Source of the DNA: Melitaea cinxia
Lineage: Eukaryota; Arthropoda; Insecta; Lepidoptera; Nymphalidae
Direction of reading: 5' to 3'
Length of the DNA: 64,000 bases
Assembly: GCF_905220565.1 (NCBI RefSeq)
Contig: NC_059397.1
Span: forward strand, 18,229,001-18,293,000
Shown: positions 31,857 to 46,800 of the stretch, piece after piece
How positions within the stretch are numbered: position 1 is the first letter of the stretch
How the letters are laid out: each line of letters begins with the position of its first letter
Position numbers and translations under genes: made by a program
Notes under the pieces: generated by a model
Told to the model about the DNA's origin: nothing
Databases searched by the model: none
Seen by the model: only the letters and a program-made list of their open reading frames with translations

Positions 31857-34800
31857 CTGTAAAAACAATTCATGGCATTAAATGGCAACAATTCATGGCA
31901 TATGCACGGAGAACGGATTAATAGTATGTTGAGATCGTTACTTAAATTATTTTAGATGTACAAAAAAACTCTTTTTAATTTGACTCTACTGTATTAGAAT
32001 CTGATATAAAAAATTTCTTTGCATGTACTAGAAATGGCTATTTGGTGTTCCTACATTAGTACTCGTAGTTGTGTATAAAATTTGTCACAAAAATAAACAT
32101 CAAAACGTCATTCGGTAAGATATTCCGACAATGGTATATAAAACGAACAACGTATAGAATCCAAAATATTTCATAACGCATTTACCAGGAGCGGAGTCTG
32201 CGGTGCGACGATGGCGCCCACGCGGCCGACTGAGGAGCACAAAGCGTGCATGGAATTCCGTGTGTACGTCGGGAACAGCTCAGACGTGTACATGTAGGTT
32301 ATGGCGAAAAAGAACGAACTCATCATCCTTCCCACCATGTAGAATGTGATCGATAGCCATGGTAAACCTAGAACAGATATTGCTTGTAGCATTACAAAAG
32401 TTATGTAATTAAAAAACCTACGTATGTAACTTTATCATTTGTGTTAAACCATATAAAATGTAAATTAATTAGGGCATCTATATTCATTAAAGTATTAAAC
32501 CCTTTGCATTTACAAGGAAAATTTTCTAGTACAACTTTAAAATTTTTATTCTCTTTTCAAAGATTTACTTTACAGTCTTTGATTCATTACATCAAAAAAC
32601 ATAAGTTTGAATTTATTTTGTAAAAAGTTTTCACAACTACTTCAAGATTGACATTTTATTTTATTTTTTCTTACCTAACGGTATAAATGGTTGCGCTATA
32701 CACAGAACAGCTCCAGTAAAGAATGACAACATCAACGGTAGTTTTCTTTTAAAATGAGTCAGAATGTAAGTAACAATAAGAGATGCGGGAATTTCTACGA
32801 GCGATGATAGGCCATAATTAACATATTTATTCCCTTGTAAAGTTACAGAGTTTATTATCATTCCATAGATAATGAAGGTGGATGCTGTCCACCAAACTAA
32901 ACAAACAAAAAATCTCATCCTCAATTGACTAGATTTAAACGTGTCCTTCAACAATTCATTAAAAGGAACATTTGGACTGACGTCACAGGATAACTGATTG
33001 AAACTATTTGCATCTATCGTCAGCTTATTCTTCTTCGCAGCCTTTTCTAGAACGGCCACAGCTTCGTTCTTTCTTCCCTTTATAAGAAGCCATCTTGGAC
33101 TCTCGTCGAGTAGAAATTTGTAGACAAAGAATAAAAATCCTGGTATATATATCGCCCTTAAGAACCATCTCCAGTTCGGCGTTATCCACGCGACGAAGGC
33201 TAATGTTATGCCTCCAAAACAGTATCCAAAACCGCACATCATATAAAATATTAGTCTTCTTTTGGTTGATACTATTTCAATAACTGAAAAAACATGAAGA
33301 TATTGTTATAGACTTTTTTTGAGTTTACTCCTTAACAATCGATTTTCCTATAAGATATGAAAAAATATGAGTGGTAAAATCTACCGAACGAATGACCTCG
33401 ATACGTTTTTAACCCTACTGAGTTCCGATATAACCTTTTGTTTAAAAAAATCTACAGACATCTAACTGAAATTTGCATACAATGAGATATAATCAAGAAG
33501 AAACACGGAACAACGTAATCGTTACATATTGTACTATACTACTAGCCTTTAATTGAACCAATACTTTTTAAAACATGCTACCTAAATTCGGCTCAAAGGA
33601 CCAATAAATCCATACTTGTAAATTAATACGCTTTTCGATTGTTTATTTTATTTACTTTATTTATTAAAAATACAAATATTTTTACAAAAGAATCTTAACT
33701 AAAAAATTGTTGTCTGTAAAGTTGGTTTACAACAACGAGTCATCATTTTTCTTACTGACTTGACTTACTTCAAGATTTTCGCAAACTGCTAATTGAAATA
33801 ATTAAAATGTTATTAATTACACATATGCGTGGTATAGGAAAGGCTCTATGAGCAATGTCACGGTCGTGTTAAATATTTACCAACAAGAAGTATTAATCTC
33901 AATTTTGCTACATTCTTTCATACACGTCTTAAAATATCTTTCAAAACATGTAATTTTCTTACAATAATTTCCTTAACTACCGAACACGAAATAAATTTTT
34001 CAATTAACTTATCACTTTGGTTCACTTATTCGGAAAAGCCTAAGGGGCTTTTGCAAGTAAATGTAGTGTAATATACGTTTTTCTTAATGTTACAAATATT
34101 AAAAAAAGCATTTAATTTGAATCTGCGTTCATTCAGTTGAAACTAAAGTGTTTCATTCAAGAGACTAAAACAGCTCATATCATAGTTACGTTTAATTAGA
34201 AAATAAGTGTTTACAGCACTGACCTAGGACATACATTGGTGAACAACTGTCTCCAATTGCACCTTCTAAGAACTCCATGGCGATGTAGAACCAGTACCAC
34301 GGCGAGAAACTTCTCAAAAGCCCGAAGAATCCACCCAAGATACCCGTAATAACAACTGCAGTTTTCCTCCCGACTCTATAAAAAGTAAACCTAATGTTGT
34401 ACAATGAACGGATTTACAAAATAACTCCTTTCTACCCAACTTTTTTACTGTCACGGGCGTCTTAAGTTTTCGAAGCAAATCTTAAATTATACATATTAAA
34501 TTTTGAAGATTGATTGGTATGTAAATATATATTTATTTTAATTTCTAATTTATTTTAATCTATACTAGAAAAGGTTCTTAACATGGCCGTGAGCTTATTT
34601 CGAAAAAAAAACGTGTATTTTACGTATTTCTGTGTGTTCGTGTTTGAGTACGTGGATGCGTATTTGCGTGCCTATGTACAAACGTGCGTGTATTTGGGTT
34701 AAAAAATTGAACTATTTTATATATACAAAAAAACATGTGCAAAATATAAAGAGCTTCTTAATAATAAGAGGAATGGTATCTGAGAACGAGTTGGTTTTGT

Positions 34801-37800
34801 CCAACACTAGAAATAATCAATAAATAAGTGTGTTCATTTTAGAAAATATGTGTGTGCGTGTGTATGTCTGTTGGAAGAAGCATTGGTGACACCGGCAACG
34901 GTTGATAGCACCGACGATCGCAAGTATGATCCCACCAATAGAAAACATTTGTATAGAAAATATAAATGTATGCCGCAATCTGGGCTTTACATTAAGTATT
35001 GTACGCTTTCAATCACCCCACATAGAAGTAAATCCTTGTTGTGACCGTTGGGTGCAAGCCGTCGGAAAATTCGTTACAACCTGTTCATTAAATAACTCTA
35101 AGAAATTTCAAATTATACAAATTGTAAAATGCTTTATCTTATCACCGTATGTTTCTTCTTGTAAAGTAACAAATAACATAGTAAATATGAAAATAACACG
35201 TTTTACATATCATATCGATGTCGATATAAAATTTAATAGTAGTTAACGTTGTGTGTCAGGCGTTTATTTATTCATAAAGTATTACAATGTTTCATTATGT
35301 ACTTATATTTTCATAACATCATAATTGACTAGTCCATTGGCGCAGTTTATTTGTTTATATGTGTACACATACATATTCTATGTATGTTTATCAAAAAAAA
35401 AAAAAATATAGCTATATCAGTCGGCCGCTACCTATAACACAAGCAATAAGTTGCTTACCGTAGGAATTTGGTAGGATCAGACGACCGTATGTATGCGGTT
35501 TCACCGTATATATTTACTTATCATCAAGCTGTAATCACAAAACACATGAGTTCACGTTATTTTTGGCGTCAACTTGTGGAGGCCTATGTCCAGCAGTGGA
35601 CTGTATAGGCTGTAATGATAATGATGAAGCTGTAATCACTTATGACATCTCCATAATTATATTTGATTTTTCTAAATTAAAATAAGTGGTAATGATTATT
35701 TTATTATATTGAATTATTTAATTACTATTACTATTTACTAGCCCTTTGCAGTTGGAGCAGTTTTCAGTAGCCCTGCTATCTGTTCCGGGGGCTTTGTGAT
35801 TCAATTCCCTCGAGTCTGAGTGTAATTGAGTATTTAGGTAATTGTGTATTTAGTGAAAAATTATGTAGCTATATAACTCAGATGTTATTTATAATACAAA
35901 CAAGTTGCTCATTTTAGTATTAAATGATTGTGTATGTCACAATATTAGTTACCACACTCGTCCGAAATGACTGGACCGATTTTTATAAATTTTTGTGTGC
36001 ATATCGGGTAGGTCTGAGAATCGGCCAACGTTTATTTTTCATACCCCTAAGTTATAAGGGAGGGGGGGTTAATGAGGTTAATAACATATATGGCAAAACA
36101 ACGTTTGCGTAGTTAGCTAGTTAATATTATAAATGTGAATTTAAGTTTGTTTGTTACGCTTTCACGCTAAAACTACTTAATCGATCATCATGAAACTTTG
36201 TACACATATTTTTGGAGGTATTAGAAGTAACATAGAATACTTTTTAGTACGAACGAAGCCGCGGGTAAGAGCTAGTTTAATATAAAGAATAATGATGCTG
36301 AATTGAACTTGATCTAAATCAGCCTGTAACATTTAACTGCTGGGTTTAGATTTATTTCTCCACATACGAGGTTTGAAGCTGTAAATCAACTGTGTATCAC
36401 ACACATATTTTTATAAAACTTTATAAAAAAACTTATTTACAAAGGTAAAATTACATAAAGTATGTTGTTATAAATAACATAAAATTTGTGTAATTTTAAT
36501 CATTACTTTGACTATCTACAAATTAATCGACAACAACAAAAACTCAAACGGTTTCATTACCTTAAACTACAAAATAAAAACAGGAAATAATGAAATATTC
36601 ATAACTATATAAATACACACAGAGGTCAGACACATGTAGAATTTGTTGGCGAAAAAAATAAGCCACTGTAATATTATCTTATTAAAAATAAAAAATAGGT
36701 AAAATACCTATATAAGGCATATTTATATGTAAAGCACACCAATTTGACATATTGTATAATGAAATATAACTTTATTTATACAAAATATTATACATATTTA
36801 CAATTCACAACTTAAGAACTAAATATTTACAGATAGTTTTGGTATAAATCATGTCTGCGTGGAATTGTGCCAAGAATGCTGGCAGCATTTCCCCGTTGAA
36901 TCGCTATGCCGATTCTCTGGGCAAAAAATGCACCAGCCCTCTTGTCACCAGTGGAGGCAATAAGGCGAGGTGTTATCTCTTTTATTATCTTATTTATTAT
37001 ATGTTGTATAATTGATATAAATAAATAACCATTGCAAATTTAAAGTAAGCAGCAAACACTTGAACATACAATATATGTCTACGTCGCAGCTGAAACAATA
37101 AGATGACAGCTAGTATTTTTCATATAATTAAAAATTACTTGAACGTTAAAGTACGTGTAAGAACTGATCAAGACATTCAACAAGCTATACAGCTATTCCC
37201 TTTCACTTAGAACAAAACTTGTCCAACCTTGATACAAATACATAAACATTTAAAAGTCATTAGTCGTAATCACTGCATAGCTAAAATTGTATTGTCCCAT
37301 ATTTCTTCATGAACGTTTTTTAAACTAAATTTATTATTATTATATAAATAAATAACTAATAATATACCGTATTATTATGATATGCTATATATTATTATTT
37401 TTTTATAATAATATCGAATTTTAAATATTTTAATTTTCCTCATGACAACAAACATAAGAAAATAATAACTGAGGTAGGGCACAGCAGGAATTTCCTGCTC
37501 AAAATACGGAGCAGCCCGACTGGGGTAGTACCTCGACCTTACAGAAGATCACAGCAAAATAATACTGTTTTCAAGCAGTATTGTGTTCCTGTTGGTGAGT
37601 AAGGTGACCAGAGCTCCTGGGGGATTGGGGATTGGGTCGGCAACGCGCTTGCGATGCTTCTGGTGTTGCAGGTGTCTATAGGCTACGGTAATCGCTTACC
37701 ATCAGGTGAGCCGTAAGCTTGTTTGCCGACCTAGTGACATATAAAAAAAAAAAAAATTATCCAATTTAATTCAGTCGTTCACTAGTTTACACGTGCACAC

Positions 37801-40800
37801 ATAAAGATATAAATTTAATTATTTATTCTACTTTTAATAAAACTTCGGTTTATTATTTTGTTGACGTCGCAATTTTAACTAAAGGCCAGAAAAAAAACTG
37901 TTGTCAACTGCATCCAAACTAGCATTATAAAAAATTCCCTCTGATTCAGGATCTCCACATATCAACGCAGGGTTAATAACGGTTAGGTTAAATAATTCTT
38001 TACTTAAAAAAGTTGACAACAGTGTCCCAAATGAGCAAACGGTCGCTTGGGTTCCTCTAACCCCTACTATAAGTGTCGGTCTGACCACTTGAAAAGTTCT
38101 GAGGTATTCATATCATCTCTCACGTAATCCATTCGTGTTGTGATTGGCTTATCCATTTACATTCCTTACATGCTTTTCGTAGTAAAATATTATTTGATGT
38201 TTACAATTACTTTTGTTTTTATCATACTGCTAGACTTCGTTTGATATATACATATATGCCTAATCAATGCCATACAACTATATATTTTTTTCTTTATTTA
38301 ATTCAAAATAATGAAGTCGTCGTCGCATACCAATGCATCTAAATAAGTAAATCTTGTACAATAGTGTAGTTGGTTCTGAGAGAGGATAAGCCAAAATTGA
38401 ATTACAGCCTCCAAGTTCTTTAAAATTTTGGTTTATTTACAGCATATCATTTCTGATATCTTCGTTTCGGACACATTCCACCATAATTTGAGCTACATGT
38501 TTAATGATGCATAACGGAGATGGTACTTTTTTTATCAGGTAAGCAAACTTATTAAGTAACTGAGGAGTTTCTTTCCAGCTTGTCTCTGCAGGATCGGCAT
38601 TCTGAACCATTTGTAGCTTCACTTTTAAAAATATTTAAGAATTTCAATTTGTCAAATGACGAATGGAAGATGCTATTGAAGCTATTTTTGATTTTGATTG
38701 TATAACACATACATCCCGACTAGAAAAAAGGTCAGGCTCAACCAGATCATGTATCTGGACCGCATCAGGACAGAATAAGGCATGCCAGGTCCGGCAAGCT
38801 CTATCAGGACCAGGTCTGGTCCAGACAAGGATAGCCTGATGTAAAATATAATCTAGTATGGTAAGGCATACTGGATCAGGACCCGGTCCGGTCCAGATCA
38901 GGATAGCCTGATGTAAAATATAATCAAGTATGGTAAGGCATAATGGATCAGGTCCCGGTCCGGTCCAGATCAGGATAGCCTGATGTAAAATATATCAAGT
39001 ATAGTAAGGCATACTGGATCAGGACCCGGTCCGGTCCGGATCAGGATAGCCTGAAAGAAATTACGCGAACTGAGCCTGAATCGCGCTATTAAAGTTTTTA
39101 AGCGCACTTAGTATATATACAATTATCAGGACAGTCTAGCAGGGAGTCCATTTCTACACTGTGGAGCACTCGTAAGTAATAGGAAATAGTTAATTAATAG
39201 TTACTTAGTAGAAGTTAATAAATAAAATTTAATTAATAAAAATAATTAATTAATAACAAAAATAAATAAAAATAAATAATATTTAAAGTAAAAACATAAA
39301 TATATAATACACTGGAAAAAATAAACGGAAATAAATATGATAATAATTATGTTGAGTAACACATTTATAATATAAATTTGCTTCTTTTTTTTACTAAACA
39401 ATTTTTTCAAGAATATACATTCGTGTTTTTTAAAAGGACCGAACCGGCTGATCAGGATGAGATAAGATTTTCTGATCTGGAACCGATCAGGAAATTTCAT
39501 CTCATCCTGATCAGGTCCAGACCAATCATCTGCGTTACATGCCTTATCTAGTCCTGATCAGGCATGCCTGGTCCGGTCCTTCTCAGGAAGACGAAAAAAT
39601 TTCTACTCGGGATTAAGTTTCCTGTTTTACAAACAAAGAATCGTGTGTATATTAAATGTATGTATATATTATGTATGTGATGTATTTATTTATGTATTTA
39701 TTGACATTCACTTTTTTAGCTATCCCCAATGGTCACTCACTTCAGCCTAATACAGTCCACTGCTGGACATAGGCCTCCACGAGTTCGCGCCATGTGCCGT
39801 AACCACACAGCAACGGTAGTTTAATCTAAAATAATTTAAGAGTTTTAGTAAAAATCTAGTCACCACACAATTTTAAATCCATAGTATTTAAAACCTTTTA
39901 CCTGTCAGACATCGGCCCGACTATAAGAAGTCCGCACATGTACCCGAAGCTGTGCACCGTACCGACCAAAGTCCTCTTCCATTCATGACAGGCGAGTTGG
40001 AACTAAAAGAAAATGTTTAGATAAATATTTCGTTTTATACATACAAACGCTTTTATGGCTTCACATTATAACAAAATATTTGTGTTTGTTTATAAGGGAT
40101 AACTTGAAAAATACTACGCATCTTGATAAAATGTAAATGGTACGGTACGACATCAGCTTTTGAATAAAAAATTTTGAAATACGTTCAACCATGAAAAATG
40201 ATCTGGTAACAAACACCATAGGAAAAGAACAATATACAATCGAATTTCGAACGTATTGCTTTTTTTTTCTCGGTCGTTCTTTAGAAGACAAGGCATAGAA
40301 TTTTTCTACTTAATATTCGACATCCTAAACCAGCTCGGCATGATGCTTACTTAAATAAAGTTATGTTAGATTTCGATTTCGCTTGTTGGATGCTGTTATC
40401 TCTCTTGGATTACTTGCGAATCAGCTATCCTTATAGTCAACGTCTTGATGCTGGTACGCTCCATTTATTTGTCAATGTTGTCAGCCTGATCAAGCTTGAC
40501 GCTTGTTTCAAGGTTTCAAAGCGCACAATCAATGGCCTTGTATGACCTTGTATTATTTTATTATCGTCATTATTAGTTATATATTTATGTATAAATAAAT
40601 TTCAATATTTTATAAAAGAATAAAATACACTATAAATATATTACAAGCAATATAAAAAAAACCTCTTGTCTGATAAATATGAGTTCATTTCCGCAACGCG
40701 TAAATAAGTAAAAAAAATGTACAGCATATATTACGGGCATTTACAATTCAGACCAGTTTTTTTTATTATTATTTAATGATCTGTAAATAATAATCGGACG

Positions 40801-43800
40801 CATGGTTAAATCTATATTTATTTTTATAAATTATAAAACTATTATTATGATTCTTTTTATATTTTTTGTATTTGAATAAAGTTATTTCGCCTTTTGGCTA
40901 CGACTGAACATTTTATTTATTTTATTTCAATACTCTAATAAGTGCGGCTGATTTATTTGTAAGTACTATTGTTTATAAAAGCTAAAAAGTCATAAGACTG
41001 TAAGCCATTAAAAAAAACGAATGTGTTTTAGACCACATGACTGAAGTAAAACTTCTTAAGTTGCCCCTACAGTAATCTACGACACGTAACTCTCTCTCTT
41101 TCTATCTTCACTAACTTATATCTCCATCTCAACTTCGTTCGGCTCGCCCGATCACTCTTTTCGTAACGCTCTCGGGGCGCATTCAACATCTTACTCCTCA
41201 AGTCAAATAATTCAGAGTGATTCTTCGAAGAACGTCGCAGCAAAGAAATTCAATAATAAGCACAGTCATGCTATTATTAATACTGGTTTGTAAATATAAA
41301 ATATGTTAATAATTATATTAACAAAAACCAAACATTGTGTTATTCATTGCAGTATAATGGTCGTTTCATAACAAAGACGATTGTCTTGTTAATTCTGTTT
41401 ATCTCGCCTTTAATTAATTCAAAATACACTTAAGCATCGTTTTAGCAACATGACTCATGCAGAGTAAGGGTAGGGGGTATTCATAGACCGACAATGTAAA
41501 TCTTAAAAAACTGCTGTCCTAGCGACCTGGTGCACCATAAAATAATAAGCAGTGACCAATACTTCTGGAGACAACTGAACGTCACTCTAGTTGCCAGTAA
41601 ACTACAATCTAGCTAGTTAACTCCTGTAATACGAAGAGCAATGATCTTTAGCAGATATGTATGATAACAACTAGGACCAATAGCTTTATACTTTGAATCA
41701 AATATCCATACACGTTTTGGTTCTGAAGGGAACTGAACTGTCTGTCCATACACTACCTCAATTCAGGAAAAATACAGATGGCAGATACAAAGATTTATGA
41801 TCCTTATCAATATGTATGAAAACCACAATTTTTTGTACTTTTTCAAAGCAAGGTGCAAAGACCCATAAAGAGGAAGACTCATAATGACAAACAAACACTC
41901 TAAAAAAGATACAATAATTTTACAAACAAAAACGTGATTGCCAGTGATTCCGTCAGTCATTACTACACCATAACGGCCATGACCGAATATATCACGTAAC
42001 GTAAAACAACGCAACGATGAACGACAGCTTGTAGGTACGGTAGGTAAAATGCTAAAGCATATGATTCGATTCTAAAATATTTATTGACAAAAATGAGTGG
42101 ATTTAGTTTCACTGTGTTGCTCGCAAGCCTTTTTTTTAAATTTTATAACACACTTGTTTTATTTATGTTGTACACAAGTTAATGATGGCATCGCTAAGAA
42201 ATAAAGGATAGCTATAATACGATAGACGTAGATTACGTGTTCGATTCTCGCTCAGGATGGATATTTGTATTGGTAAAAATATTTGTTCTGGTTGGGACGT
42301 TTGTCTTTGTGCGTCTCCCTACTGTGCCTCGGAGAGCACGTTTGGCTATCGGTCCTAATTGTTATCGTACACACTTGATAGCGATTGTTACTCATAGTAA
42401 GGAATAAAGGGGGGTAGATTAAACTCTGATCCTTATCCTACATGGGGAATGAGGAATACCTGGAAATGGGATATTATAGACTGAATGGAAAAAAGTGTGT
42501 GTGTCATTTCCTGCGAAAGGAGTTTACTCCTTCAGATCGACTGTCTAAATGGGCACAACAAAGGCTTACTAATCTAAGAAAAAGATTAATTCATATCAAA
42601 TGGTATATAAACGAATTAAATAACGCCATTTTTAACCGACTTCCAAAAAAGGAGGAGGTTCTCAATTCGACTGTTTTTTTTAATGTATATTACATCAAAA
42701 CTTTGACCGGGTGGACCGATTTCGACAATTTTGTTTTAATCGAAAGGTGGTGTGTGTCAGTTGGTCCCATTTAAATTTATTTGAGATCTTACAACTACTT
42801 TTTGAGTTATATCTAATAATGCGTTTTTACTTGACGCTTTTTTCGTCGACCTACGTTGTATTATACCGCATAACTTTCTACTGGATGTACCGATTTTGAT
42901 AATTCTTTCTTTGTTGGAAAGGAGATATCCCTAGTTTGGTACCGTGATGAAGGAAACCAGGATCTGATGATGGGATCCTATAGAAATCGAGGGAAACTCT
43001 CGAAAATCTGAAATAACTTTACTGGGTGTACCGATTTTGATAATTTTTAATTTAATCGAAAGCTGATGTTTATCATTTGGTCACATATAAATTTTATCGA
43101 GATCTGATAACTACTTTTTGAGTAATCTTTGATAACGCGTAGTTACTTGACTATTTTTTCGTCGATCTACGTTGTATTACTCGTCGATGAAATTGAAGTC
43201 AGTTTTTTTTCGTTTGCTAGCAAACACAATTATATTGGAATCCTATTGGTTCAGATAGGTGGCGTTAACAAAAATGTAATGAAGTCATTCGTTTAGTAGA
43301 TTTTTCCTCAAATATTTTTCATACCGGAGAGCCTTATTTGAAAGTCGGTTTTTAATGAGTTAACTCCAAAAACGTATCAAAGGATTGATTTTGAATCAAA
43401 TGATACGTTCACAGCCGTTTTGTGATAGGCAAGTACGACGATGATGGGCGAACAGGACGATATCATTACTATTATACTTCTTAAGCTAAACATTATTATT
43501 ACAACAATAAAATTACAAAACGCGGCCTTATTGCATAAATTTTTTAAGGAAACCTCTTTAAGGAAACTGTAAATAACAACTTCTTTAACTTGTCAAGTTT
43601 TTAGGAGTACTTATATCTAGTTTAGCTTTGATTAATATTAACCTTAAAAAAAAACTGTCCACTATATTCCTACTAATTATGCTTCTTTGTTGTTTTTAAG
43701 CACAGGACAATACAACAATGACATAACCATTCGAGGTGATCTGACATGCCACTGACATACCAACGCGACCAATACGCTATGTCACTTGTATAAACGCGGA

Positions 43801-46800
43801 AAAGTAGGACAACCAATTGGTGCAATGACTTGCGTTGAGTTGCGTCATTTGCGTTAAATCGTTTGTCGCTCACGGAGGATAACGGGCTTAATGCATAATT
43901 ATGTTGCTTCGATTTGACACAAATCTTAGACTACGTCAGTTTAATGCATCATTTGAGATCAGCTACCCTTTTATACTTTACAATAGTTATGAGATTAATA
44001 TTTATTGTTACTATTTTCTTAGTATACGTCATAATAAGTAGTTGTACAGCCTTTGACGACCTATATTAACAAAAAAAAATGTTGCCAAAATTCATCATCT
44101 TCCTGCCCTTATCCCACTTATGTAGGGTCGGCACAACATGTTTTTCTCTTCCATTCCTCTCTATTTTTCGTCACTTCAGTGCTTACTCCTTTCTTTCTCA
44201 TATCCTCACTCACACACTCCATCCATCGCTTTTTCGGTCTCCCGATCGCTCTTCGTCCTTCGACATTCATCCCTAACATTCTTTTACCAACATAGCGTTC
44301 AAAATGTTGCCTAAATTATTTGTTAAATTAACAAATTCGTGATTTTAAGAACAGATAAATATATATCCAAATCTGGTGACACTTTAAAATTAAACTTAAA
44401 CCTTACACAATTTAAAACATATAAATGAAATAAATCCCAAACTAAACAGTTATTATATATACGCTTAACGAAATTCAATAAACAAAAAAAATTGAATATT
44501 AAAGTAACCAAATGAAGGTAACATAACGTACAAAAGAATCGGCTATTGTAACGAATCTGTTATTTCATATGTTAAAATGTATTTAAACTGTAATAATTGA
44601 CATTTTTGAATATTTCACAAATAAGCATTAAGTTGCTTACTTTAGGAATAGACGACCCTGTTATGGAAATCGGCATATGATAAAAAACACACACAGGATA
44701 CTGTTAGTTATTGAAGGATAGTACTATTTCGGTAGTCTGATAAAAATGTATAATTTAATGATTTGGGACTAAAATGTGTTAATCCAGCAACCTGACTTGC
44801 TACTACAGGAGTACGAGACCGCTTGAGAGCAGCATGTTACAGTGATATTCTGTAAGTTCGAGGTATTTTCCGGTCGGATAGCTTCGGATTTTAAACAAGG
44901 TAGGTAGTGCCTAGTGTGTCCTACCTCAATGATATATTTTACAAACAATCGATATGAGACACATTTTACATTTGACATAATACACATTACGTACACATAT
45001 TCCTGATCCATGATTCCTGATAAATGATTATCTTCCTGATAAATGATTATTTAATGTGAATCTTTTTATTCTATTATACTCTATTATATTCCAATAAATA
45101 AATAAATATCCATTAATGTTTACTTACGTATGAGACGAAGCTGTCTGGTTCGTCGTACACCCACTCCGAACATACTTGCGTCGAATTTGCATAGCAGTAA
45201 TGTGGATTGTCCATGTCATCTTTACATCTGTAATTTAAAACACAATTTACAATGTCATGTACGGACTATCCCTTTTAATCTTAGAGTTTGTTTCATATTA
45301 TAAGTCTTTAATATCCATATTTTAATAACTATATTCTTGTTTCATAAGGTTTAATGTGACCACCATTATTCCCTTTACAATAACTGATATTGTACTGTTT
45401 GCTTTATACGAGGGCACAGCAGGAAATGTCCCGCTCAAAGTATGGAGCAGCCCGACTGGAGTAGTACCTCGACTTCACTGAAAATTACAGCTAAATAATA
45501 CTGCTTTCAAGCAGTGTTGTGTTCCTGTTGGTAAGTAAGGTAACCAGAGCTTCTGTGGGGAATTGGGGATAGGGTCGGCAACGCGCTTGCGATGCTTTTT
45601 GTGCTGCAGACGTCTATAAGTTACGGTAATCGCTTACCATCAGGTGAACCGTGCGCTTGTTTGTAGACCTAGTTACGCATATGAAAAAATTATATATTAT
45701 TGTTTTGCTAACAGTCGCAAGTTCGATCAACGCTCATTGCAAAATTATTTGTATAAGCCATACAGATGTTTGTCATCGTTTGTGCACTTGTTTGTGTATT
45801 ACGTGTTTTCATATAAATAGAGAATTTCATTCTTCTACCAGGCGATTACTAAGGCCGCTGATTTTGATGTATTTCTTTACGTAACAATAATTAATTATGT
45901 CATTTTTAGAACGAAATAAAACTGATAACTTAGAGAACTAGTGTATTCAAACTAATACACTTATGGCACGATAATAAATATGCAAGTTTTTGTGTACCAC
46001 TAACCGTTACATCGAACATGTGTACGGTGGCCTTGATGGTAAGCGGTAACTGTACTCTATGGGTGTCTGCACAGTATTATTTAAAAACATCAGCAATTAA
46101 TGATATTAAAAAGACAATGAAACATTAGCGATATCTAACTAAGACCTTGTACTAATAGTACTTACTCATGTAATACTCAAATAATATACTATGGTAAATT
46201 GAAATATACGGCCTCCATACAAACCATTTGATTTGCATACCACGCGACTATATATGTATATATATATTAGGATATATATATATATATATCGTCGGCTTAT
46301 TGCAAGAAGTCACTATGTGACAAATTCATTATTCTGAGATAAACGGTATTTTAGTTCGATTTAATTAGTGGTTATGTTGATTGGCCCATATTATCCTAAA
46401 GATAATTAAGGTGACTAAAAATTTAATGTTTTCGAGTAGCCTAATATGTATTTTAATAAAAACAAGTAAAAATACCTAATCCTACAAAGTTATTTATTTT
46501 TTTAAAACTCAAAATAAAAGTTAATGACTTCTGACTACTGTAAGTCTGTTCGGTATGTGAATTAATTATTTCTTAAATTGCAATAAAATAACGAAAATCT
46601 AATCACTTGTTATCAATTATTTATAACAGAAAGTAATTAAATGCAACTAATGAACTTTATCGAACCTAATTCTAAGCTATTTATGCTACACTTGTTTCGA
46701 TAAAGTTAATTACATGGTAAAAATGAGTTCTGTATTATAATGTATCTTGTTATTTTAATAATTATCTATTTAATAAAAATAACTTGTACAGCTTAGTGAT

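Noticed and set aside
38835..39055. Regularly spaced repeats that could suggest a CRISPR-like array
   Set aside because: The spacers are as similar as the repeats, so it is a tandem array inside a MITE-like element in a eukaryotic genome.
42442..42774. 110-codon ORF within gene B intron 2
   Set aside because: Made of a SINE end, family L and family J sequence read through; no domain.
44053..44295. Plus-strand serine/leucine-rich ORFs
   Set aside because: Antisense of the RTE ORF2 C-terminal remnant on the minus strand.
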